Positions 8,677-14,412 of a DNA stretch of 64,000 bases are shown here, piece by piece. A program made the position numbers and the translations under genes. The notes beneath the pieces were generated by a model. It searched no databases. It saw nothing but the letters and a program-made list of their open reading frames with translations, and was not told the origin of the DNA. The stretch's first letter is position 1; every line of letters starts with the position of its first letter. The stretch is from Alicyclobacillus sp. (GTDB lineage: Bacteria; Bacillota; Bacilli; Alicyclobacillales; Alicyclobacillaceae), in assembly GCF_023511815.1 (NCBI RefSeq), contig NZ_JAIMAV010000001.1:1-64000 (forward strand), read 5' to 3'.

Positions 8677-9162
8677 TCAGCATCCGCAGCTGGGTTGGCC
8701 GGTGCAACATGCCGACATGGCGGCGTTCGGCGTGGGATCAGAGGGGGCGCCGGTCGGTCCTGATTGCTCGGCGGTGCTCACTCGGTCGTCTTCCTGATTC
8801 AGCACGACGAATACTTCCCACCGATTTCCGTCCGGGTCGGTCACCCAGATCTTGTCTTGCAACGCATAGCAGCAGTTGGTGTGCATCTCGTCGAACGTGG
8901 CCAGGCCGGCGGCTTCAAGGCGCCGTTTGGCCGCGAGCACATCGTCGGTGGAGGAGACTTGGAGGCCGAGGTGGTTCAGCGCACCAAGCTGTTCGTACGG
9001 ACGTTCGTTCAGGGCGAAGTTGAGCGGGGGCGCGTCGACGTCGAACTTGGCGTAGCCGGGGCGGACGCGAACGGGATCGATCCCGAACAGGTTCCGGTAA
9101 AAGGCAAGCGACCGGTCCAGGTTGCGGACGTTGATGGCGACATGGGGCTTGAGTGCAGGCAC
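8677..9162 (-). CDS. arsI: ArsI/CadI-type dioxygenase, probable organoarsenical C-As lyase (161 aa)
   Basis: A VOC-fold protein matching ArsI: the metal ligands appear as His7 (PHVAINV), His64 (LNHLGLQV) and Glu116 (NRWEVFV), and the vicinal Cys97-Cys98 pair in MHTNCCYALQDK is the known trivalent-arsenic site of the family. ArsI uses iron and oxygen to cleave the carbon-arsenic bond of trivalent methyl- and aryl-arsenicals. The cysteine-rich tail SACCTGQPSCGC is an extra. GTG start behind AAGGAGGAG. It is the first gene of an arsI-arsR unit; no arsenite efflux pump is adjacent. The closely related cadmium-inducible CadI proteins are the alternative. Confidence 0.87.
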   Translation of the reverse strand: MPALKPHVAINVRNLDRSLAFYRNLFGIDPVRVRPGYAKFDVDAPPLNFALNERPYEQLGALNHLGLQVSSTDDVLAAKRRLEAAGLATFDEMHTNCCYALQDKIWVTDPDGNRWEVFVVLNQEDDRVSTAEQSGPTGAPSDPTPNAAMSACCTGQPSCGC

Positions 9163-9198
9163 GGATTGACTCCTCCTTGCGGGAATTCGGTTTTGTCA

Positions 9199-9232
9199 TC
9201 GATATTGACCAATGTCAATATCGACAGATGTC
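9199..9232 (-). promoter_or_regulatory. Overlapping ArsR-type operators
   Basis: A perfect inverted repeat with 11-base arms (TCGATATTGAC, centre CAAT, GTCAATATCGA; 9199-9224) overlaps a second, weaker dyad GACA-GA-TGTC at 9223-9232. Both lie just downstream of the arsI -10 element. Symmetry and position fit repression by the ArsR protein encoded in the same operon. Confidence 0.75.
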
Positions 9233-9235
9233 TAT

Positions 9236-9264
9236 ATCATAGGGTCGGCCGTGGAAGAAGTCAA
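9236..9264 (-). promoter_or_regulatory. Sigma-A promoter of arsI-arsR
   Basis: On the minus strand TTGACT (9264-9259) and TATGAT (9241-9236) are separated by exactly 17 bases. The operators begin immediately downstream, covering the expected start point. Confidence 0.75.
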
Positions 9265-9347
9265 TCCGGTTGGGTGAATTGGTGGAACTTGCGCACACCC
9301 CCAAACCGAATAGGGTAGGGAGAGGGGGGGGAATGGAAGATGATGAC

Positions 9348-9376
9348 TTGCACCCGCCTTCGCGAATCGGTATTAT
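9348..9376 (+). promoter_or_regulatory. Promoter of the cation antiporter gene
   Basis: TTGCAC at 9348-9353 and TATTAT at 9371-9376 with a 17-base spacer. The predicted start near 9383 gives a leader of roughly 87 bases that contains a terminator-like hairpin. Confidence 0.55.
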
Positions 9377-9418
9377 TCAGTACGCAGAGCATGAATTGAA
9401 TCGGTTGGTGTATTGAGG

Positions 9419-9446
9419 AGGAGCCTGTCACCCAGGTTCCTTTTTT
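9419..9446 (+). terminator. Terminator-like hairpin inside the antiporter leader
   Basis: AGGAGCCTG pairs with CAGGTTCCT (one G-T pair) around a five-base loop and is followed directly by TTTTTT. It lies between the promoter and the start codon, 24 bases before the latter, with no gene on the same strand for over 1 kb upstream except a pseudogene. This is the arrangement of an attenuator. Confidence 0.65.
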
Positions 9447-9469
9447 GTTTTGCGCGGGAGGGGATGAGC

Positions 9470-10705
9470 ATGCACACACAGGAGTTGGAATTGGCACAGT
9501 CGTTTTTGAGCACGTTGCTGATCATTTTCGTGTTTGGGACCCTGGGTGGAAAGGTCGCGGAACGGCTTCACATCCCGGACGTGGTGGTTTACGTGGTCGT
9601 CGGAATTTTGATTGGTCCACCGGTGTTTGAACTGATAGATATTGATCCGCGTTCCGTCCTTTACCAAGTGATCTTAATCTCGGGCGCTTCATTCATCCTG
9701 TTTCACGGTGGCATGGTGACACGGCTATCGACTCTGCGGCGCGTGTGGCGCACCATCGGTCTGTTATCGACTGTCGGTGTCGTCGTCACGGCAGTCGTGG
9801 TCGGTGTGGGTGCGAGTTGGGTCTTTCATGTACCGGTGGCCGTGGGACTGTTGCTCGGAGCCATCGTGGCGTCTACCGATCCGGCTGCGCTGGTGCCAAT
9901 CTTTCAAAAGGTCCCCGTGCGCGAAAAGGTGGCGCACACGGTGATCTCGGAGTCCGCGTTCACCGACGCGACCGGGGCCATCCTCACCACCGTGGTGCTA
10001 GGATTCCTGACGGCGGGACAGATGGGCTGGTTTGGTGTCGGGGCGGAGTTCCTGAGGTTGGCCGCGGGCGGATTGGTGATTGGCGGTGTCGTCGGCCTGA
10101 TGGCGGCGTTTTTAATCTCGGAAAATGATCATGGTCTGCTCCGGGAGTTCACGCCGATGGTGGCAGTCATCAGCGTTCTGGCCAGTTACCTCGTGGCGGA
10201 GCGGCTGCACGCCAGCGGCTTTATGAGTGTGTTCACGGCTGGCATTGTTCTCGGCAATGCGGATGCGTTTCGCCTGACCATCCTCGAGCGCCAGGCGCAC
10301 GCGGCCCACGACTTTATTGACGCGGTCGGCCTGAAGTTTCGAATGTTGATCTTCGTGTTGCTCGGCAGCCAGGTGGATTTTGGTACGCTGTCTGCATACG
10401 GCTGGCCGTCCTTGTTGGTGGCGTGCATTTTCATGGCAATCGCTCGGCCCATGACGGTGGTGGTCTCGTTGCTGCCGGATAGAAAGGCGGCGTGGCGGCG
10501 GGAAGAGATCCTATTCCTCTTCTGGACGCGGGAGACCGGGGTCGTGCCAGCGGCCTTGGTCGGTATGGTCGCGGGGGCCGTGCCGGAGTACGGTAAGCTG
10601 TTATTGGCTGCCGTGTTCGTGTTGGTGCTGGCCACGCTCGCGATTCAGGCCAGTTCCACGCCGTGGATGGCCAAGCGGCTGGGCCTTTTGACGCCAGAGG
10701 TATAG
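9470..10705 (+). CDS. CPA1-family monovalent cation/proton antiporter (411 aa)
   Basis: Polytopic membrane protein with about twelve hydrophobic segments. The family signature GAIVASTDPAALVPIF lies near residue 140, followed by VISESAFTDATGAIL, which carries the conserved acidic residue of the ion path. CPA1 antiporters exchange Na+ or K+ for protons across the cytoplasmic membrane. At 411 residues it ends after the membrane domain with no TrkA-type nucleotide-binding tail. The ATG at 9470 is preferred over 9464 because GGGAGGGG lies six bases before it. Expression is probably conditioned by the hairpin in its leader. Ion specificity cannot be read from the sequence. Confidence 0.9.
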   Translation: MHTQELELAQSFLSTLLIIFVFGTLGGKVAERLHIPDVVVYVVVGILIGPPVFELIDIDPRSVLYQVILISGASFILFHGGMVTRLSTLRRVWRTIGLLSTVGVVVTAVVVGVGASWVFHVPVAVGLLLGAIVASTDPAALVPIFQKVPVREKVAHTVISESAFTDATGAILTTVVLGFLTAGQMGWFGVGAEFLRLAAGGLVIGGVVGLMAAFLISENDHGLLREFTPMVAVISVLASYLVAERLHASGFMSVFTAGIVLGNADAFRLTILERQAHAAHDFIDAVGLKFRMLIFVLLGSQVDFGTLSAYGWPSLLVACIFMAIARPMTVVVSLLPDRKAAWRREEILFLFWTRETGVVPAALVGMVAGAVPEYGKLLLAAVFVLVLATLAIQASSTPWMAKRLGLLTPEV

Positions 10706-10827
10706 CGAATCGGCGGATGAAATATCGCGTCCCCTCTCCCTCATACGGAGTATGGTGTTGTAGAGGTTTTGGATTGGGAGCGGATTGTAAGAGGGCGCTA
10801 AGACATCGTGCGGAGAGGTGATGATGC

Positions 10828-11766
10828 GTGGATGTCCTTTCTCGAATTCGCGGCGGGTTGTGGGGACTGTTGGTGGCCGACGCGGTGGGGGTGCCGTACG
10901 AATTCCATGCCATGGACCATCTGCCGCCGCTGGGTCAGATTGACCTGGTGCCCCCGAGAGGATTTCAGCCGTGGCATGTCGGGGTTCCGCATGGCACTTG
11001 GTCCGACGATGGGGCGCAGGCGCTGTGTCTGGCGGATTCATTGCTGGCCAAAGGCAGGCTGGACCTCGAGGATTTCGCAAATCGTTTGATTGCCTGGCAC
11101 GATCACGGATTGTGGGCGGTTGACGGCAGGGTGTTCGATGTGGGCAACCAAACTCGAGATGCCATCTCGCGGCTGAGGGCGGGAGAATCACCGGAGCGGG
11201 CGGGATTCGTGCATCCGGAGGGGAAAGGAAACGGCGCCTTGATGCGCGTGCTGCCCTTGGCCCTCTGGCACAGGGGACTGGACGAGGAACTGATTGCGGA
11301 CGCCCACCGCCAATCGTTGGTGACGCACGGACACGTGACCAATCAGGTGTGTTGTGCATTGTACTGCCTCTGGGCTCGGCGCATGTTGGCGGGAATGGAC
11401 ACGGATGACGCCTATATGGAGGCGGTGCGTACCCTGCGTCGCCACTACGGGAGTGCGTCCGAGTATCGAACGGATCTCGAGAATACGGTGCGCCCGGACG
11501 ATGCACCGGTTGCCGATGGCAGCGGTTACGTGGTCGCCACGCTTCACGCGGCCCGACTGGCGTTGCGCGAGTCGAGCTATGAAATGGTGGTGAAGCGAGC
11601 CATTTCGTTCGGGATCGACACCGATACCAACGCCGCCGTGGCGGGCGGCCTTGCAGGCATTCGGCATGGCCTGGAGGGCATCCCTTTGCGCTGGCTGGAG
11701 GGGTTAAGAGGAAAGGAGATGGCGGAGCCGCTCGTGGAGCGCCTGGTCGGTTGGAGCGCGGGATGA
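10828..11766 (+). CDS. ADP-ribosylglycohydrolase family protein (312 aa)
   Basis: All-helical hydrolase of the ARH/DraG family. The two magnesium-binding motifs are present: GTWSDDGAQAL near residue 60 and GIDTDTNAAVAGGLAG near 262. Members remove ADP-ribose from proteins, nucleic acids or small molecules. The opening RGGLWGLLVADAVGVPYEF is also typical. The GTG start at 10828 follows GGAGAGG by nine bases. It is monocistronic between an antiporter and a convergent SRPBCC gene. No ADP-ribosyltransferase is visible in the window, so the target is unknown; housekeeping repair or a counter to a toxin are both possible. Confidence 0.9.
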   Translation: MDVLSRIRGGLWGLLVADAVGVPYEFHAMDHLPPLGQIDLVPPRGFQPWHVGVPHGTWSDDGAQALCLADSLLAKGRLDLEDFANRLIAWHDHGLWAVDGRVFDVGNQTRDAISRLRAGESPERAGFVHPEGKGNGALMRVLPLALWHRGLDEELIADAHRQSLVTHGHVTNQVCCALYCLWARRMLAGMDTDDAYMEAVRTLRRHYGSASEYRTDLENTVRPDDAPVADGSGYVVATLHAARLALRESSYEMVVKRAISFGIDTDTNAAVAGGLAGIRHGLEGIPLRWLEGLRGKEMAEPLVERLVGWSAG

Positions 11767-11835
11767 GGGGGGCGGCGCGCCATCCGGCGCGCCGGTGCGT
11801 TACATTTCCGCTGTGGCCAGTTGCAGGTCGGTCTA

Positions 11836-12279
11836 TTACTCGCCCGTCCTCTGTTGCACGTACGCGGGCAGTTTGTCGTGGATCAGCTTGTCCCAGCCGC
11901 CGTCCATGACCTTGCGCACGGCGGTGTGGGGCTGTCCGAACCGCGTGGACTTGGCGGCGTCCCAACCCCCGTGGATGAGGGTGAGTTCCGTCTCGCCCTC
12001 GGCGGTGGGCTGGAGTTCAAAGGTCAGGCGCCAATCCGTGTCCCATCGGAAAGAGAGGTGGTGGGGTGGACGGACCTCCAACACGCGGCATTCCGAGTCT
12101 CCCCACGGCCCGGCGTGCAGGACGAAGTCGCGTCCGGCCTCGGGAACAAGGGTGTTCGGCATCCACCAACCGGCCAGGCCTTCGGCGGTGGCCACGGCGT
12201 GCCACACCTGATCGATGGGGGCGTGAAGGTGGACACTGTGGCGGATGTCCGGCAGCGTGTGCGCGGGTGATTGGATCAT
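11836..12279 (-). CDS. SRPBCC (AHSA1/START-like) protein (147 aa)
   Basis: Single helix-grip domain: the N-terminal SVHLHAPIDQVWHAVATAEGLAGWWMPN and the C-terminal GGWDKLIHDKLPAYVQ are typical of the SRPBCC/AHSA1 group, cytoplasmic proteins that bind hydrophobic ligands. The ATG at 12279 follows GAGGAGG; a longer frame upstream has no ribosome binding site. No ligand or partner is indicated by the neighbours, which are a convergent ADP-ribosylglycohydrolase and, upstream, remains of an ABC permease. Confidence 0.88.
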   Translation of the reverse strand: MIQSPAHTLPDIRHSVHLHAPIDQVWHAVATAEGLAGWWMPNTLVPEAGRDFVLHAGPWGDSECRVLEVRPPHHLSFRWDTDWRLTFELQPTAEGETELTLIHGGWDAAKSTRFGQPHTAVRKVMDGGWDKLIHDKLPAYVQQRTGE

Positions 12280-12382
12280 GTGGATTCCTCCTCGTCCAGG
12301 AAAGTTGGGTTGCACCCCGTGGTCAGGCCCCGTCATCTCGAGGACGTTCGACTCAGAATCATACCATGTTCAAGTTCGGACC

Positions 12383-12520
12383 TCATAGGGCCAGTTGGCG
12401 GTACCGGAATGCGAATACACCCATCGCAAACAGGACCACCGCGGCGACGAGCAGAGCCGGGCAGACGAGGATGAGATTCGCGTGGCCACGCGCGATGCCC
12501 TGGGGATCACCCAGGATCAG
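12383..12520 (-). pseudogene. C-terminal fragment of an ABC-2 permease
   Basis: The minus-strand frame ends in GDPQGIARGHANLILVCPAL followed by a membrane segment and FAFRYRQLAL. This matches the last 45 residues of the intact permease at 2954-3760 (NPQGIAHGEASLAMVCPVL and LAFQRRQMAL). Everything upstream of it has been replaced by the end of the DAHP-synthase-like gene, which overlaps it by four bases. It is the leftover of a second exporter gene. Confidence 0.8.
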
Positions 12521-13689
12521 GAGGAGTGCACCACGACCCCCTCCTTCCGGCACGCCTCCTCGTGAATGAGTGCCCACAGCGACGAGGTGAACGGAGCGCT
12601 CATGCCGAGCGCGGCGCCCGTCAACCGGTAGTTCATCTGGACCTGCGCTGCCCGGGCGGATTGGCGCACGGACAGCCCGCACCGCCGCTTGAGCGCGGCA
12701 ATCTCCTCGGCAATCCGGAACCGTTTCGCCAGGTGGCCGAGGATCTGTTCGTCGAGGCGATCGATCTGCCGCCGCAGCCGCATCATCTCAAGGTTCCAGT
12801 CCACGCCCGTTTGGGCGCTCGAGCCACCCCCATCATGGGCGGTCGATCCCGCACGCGCAACCCCATCCGCATCGGTGCTCGCGGGCCCACCTGAGCCGGC
12901 GCCGGCCGATGGGATGGGGCGGGCGGCGCGCCACCCAGGGTCCGGGTTCCAAAGAATCCCGTCGGCCCCCGCGGCCAGGGCGGCCCCGGCTAGGGCGGGG
13001 ACGTGGCGATGGCTGGCGGCGCCGGACACGGGGTCCGCGACGACCGGAAGATGCGTGAGGTCCTTGAGGTGCGGGAGGGCGGCGAGATCGAGCGTTGGGT
13101 GGGCGGCATCGAACGTGCGGACGCCCCCGTCGCACAGCACCACGTTCGGATTTCCGTGGGCCACGATGTATTCGGCCGCGAGCAGCCACTCCTCCAGCGT
13201 GGCAGACGGGCCGCGCTGGAGCAGCACCGGTTTGTCGCATCGGCCCACGGCTTTGAGCAGAGGGTAGTTCTGCATCTGATGCCGGCCGATCTCGAGCATG
13301 TCGGCGTACCGGCACAGCTGTGCCACCTCCGAGGGGGAGACGGTCTCCAGCACCACCGGGATGGACGCCCGCCGCACGGCTTGCGCGGCATCAAGGACCA
13401 CGTCGGTGGGGGCGGTTCGGTCGTGCGGAGAGGGTGAGGGCGGTGTGCGGGGAATGCGGAGCAGGTGCGCGCCGAGGTCCCGGGCCATGCGGGCCGCCTC
13501 CATCCCCTCGTCCGCCGATGCAAGATGCGCGAAGGAGGCGATGATCACCGGATTTCCGCCTCCAATCGGGACGGGACCCACGCGGATCACGCTCGGGCTC
13601 GCCTGATGATGCCAGCTGACCAGGCGATAGGCCGGTGCCTTCGAAAGAGATGGGGTTTGCGATGCGACCTCATACTTGTCGCCGTTCAT
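12517..13689 (-). CDS. DAHP synthase/chorismate mutase-like fusion with degenerate active sites (390 aa)
   Basis: Residues about 45-250 follow a type I-beta DAHP synthase and residues 297-382 an AroQ-class chorismate mutase, joined by a Gly/Ala/Ser-rich linker; the usual Bacillus order is reversed. The synthase fold is readable (DMLEIGRHQMQN, KPVLLQRGPSATLEEWLLAA, LKDLTHLPVVADP), but key residues differ: GPCS is SFAH (52-55), GARN is GRHQ, LLKRG is LLQRG (Lys to Gln158), CERG is CDGG, DPSH is DPVS, and the acidic ligands near the end are missing. In the mutase half the Asp and Glu of the DPxRE motif are Gln343 and Ala347. It is probably non-catalytic, perhaps a sensor or subunit, or in early decay. 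ATG behind GGGAGAGG, downstream of T-box elements. Confidence 0.8.
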   Translation of the reverse strand: MNGDKYEVASQTPSLSKAPAYRLVSWHHQASPSVIRVGPVPIGGGNPVIIASFAHLASADEGMEAARMARDLGAHLLRIPRTPPSPSPHDRTAPTDVVLDAAQAVRRASIPVVLETVSPSEVAQLCRYADMLEIGRHQMQNYPLLKAVGRCDKPVLLQRGPSATLEEWLLAAEYIVAHGNPNVVLCDGGVRTFDAAHPTLDLAALPHLKDLTHLPVVADPVSGAASHRHVPALAGAALAAGADGILWNPDPGWRAARPIPSAGAGSGGPASTDADGVARAGSTAHDGGGSSAQTGVDWNLEMMRLRRQIDRLDEQILGHLAKRFRIAEEIAALKRRCGLSVRQSARAAQVQMNYRLTGAALGMSAPFTSSLWALIHEEACRKEGVVVHSS

Positions 13690-13766
13690 GGCGGACCTCT
13701 CCCTTCATTCCGTTTGGACTGTGGCCGGATGGGGGGTCGATCCCGCCGGCCGCTCACAACACAACA

Positions 13767-13813
13767 CAAAACGCTCGTCCTGACAGGGACGAGCGTTGCC
13801 CGCGGTACCACCC
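13767..13813 (-). promoter_or_regulatory. Second T-box expression platform (antiterminator plus terminator) without Stem I
   Basis: On the minus strand the T-box core GGGTGGTACCGCG (13813-13801) is followed by a 10-base stem, ACGCTCGTCC with GGACGAGCGT (13796-13771), and a T-rich run. The roughly 150 bases between it and the first terminator contain no AGTA/GAAG specifier loop or AGAGAG bulge, so it lacks its own codon-reading stem. It ends 75 bases before the start codon of the DAHP-synthase-like gene. Confidence 0.8.
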
Positions 13814-13967
13814 TTCTGAAAGGCACTCACCAACGCGTCCGCAGGGTCGGTGTCGACGATGGCCCCGGCGGCGGGACGGTTCGGGGGCGGGGGCCCCCGC
13901 ACCCGGATTGCCGGATGGAACATCGCCGCGGCGGGATCGTCCTGTGAGCGGGATCGTCCCGTGAAAT

Positions 13968-14309
13968 GAAAAAACCCGCCCCTGTAGGGACGAGTTGATC
14001 TCGCGGTACCACCCTGCTGGAAGGCGCATGCCTTTCGCTTCATTGGGATAACGGAAGAGGGATCTCTTCCGGCGCTGGCTACTGGCCGAGGGGGGTAAGC
14101 GCATGGCGCCGACGCCCAAGGCGCCAGCCGTACAGGATGCCGAATCGGCGAAGGCACCGTCTTCGGCTGCGCCATTCCCACCACGGGTTCACCAGGCGGC
14201 TCCGGAGTGAACTTCCATCCATGGTCCGGGCCAGTTCGCACCGACCACTGGCTCTCTGCACCGGCCGCCGGATGTACTCTCTCCTTCATCGCGTTGGCAA
14301 AGATGAATT
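13968..14309 (-). promoter_or_regulatory. T-box riboswitch, predicted Phe (UUC) specifier
   Basis: A full T-box leader on the minus strand. Stem I shows AGTA (14278-14275), the AGAGAG bulge (14257-14252) and the loop-E partner GAAG followed by TTC-A, then CTCCGGAGC. The TTC at 14211-14209 is therefore the specifier for tRNA-Phe. The antiterminator core GGGTGGTACCGCG is at 14014-14002 and a terminator hairpin with a six-T run ends near 13969. Uncharged tRNA-Phe should favour readthrough towards the aromatic-pathway gene at 12517-13689. Specifier assignment rests on my alignment to the consensus. Confidence 0.85.
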
Positions 14310-14345
14310 TGTGACGATTATAATCACGTCGGGGAAGTCTGTCAA
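14294..14345. promoter_or_regulatory. Divergent promoters sharing a palindromic -10
   Basis: On the minus strand TTGACA (14345-14340), a 17-base spacer and TATAAT (14322-14317) form a consensus promoter for the T-box leader. The -10 lies in the self-complementary GATTATAATC (14316-14325), which also presents TATAAT (14319-14324) to the plus strand, with TTGGCA at 14294-14299 and a long 19-base spacer, facing the helicase gene. The two promoters cannot be occupied simultaneously. Confidence 0.7.
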
Positions 14346-14412
14346 TTGCAGAGATGCTCGCGCTGGGCATTGGCACATCCGCGGGGGATGCCGAGATAAA
14401 GGGGAGAGACCA

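Noticed and set aside
13861-13960. GC-rich palindromes such as GCGGGGGCCCCCGC as an attachment site or origin
   Set aside because: They lie inside the leader between the two T-box terminators, with no integrase, direct repeats or tRNA nearby.
14172-14177. GAATGG on the minus strand as a Trp (UGG) specifier of the T-box
   Set aside because: It lies beyond the conserved GGAGC that closes Stem I. The GAAG-TTC-A loop at 14216-14208, opposite AGTA and followed by CTCCGGAGC, fits the consensus, so Phe is preferred.
14137-14412. In-frame upstream extension of the PLD-helicase by 92 codons
   Set aside because: It crosses the T-box and divergent promoters on the other strand and has no ribosome site, while the TTG at 14413 has AAAGGGGAGAG and matches the start of the deleted paralogue.
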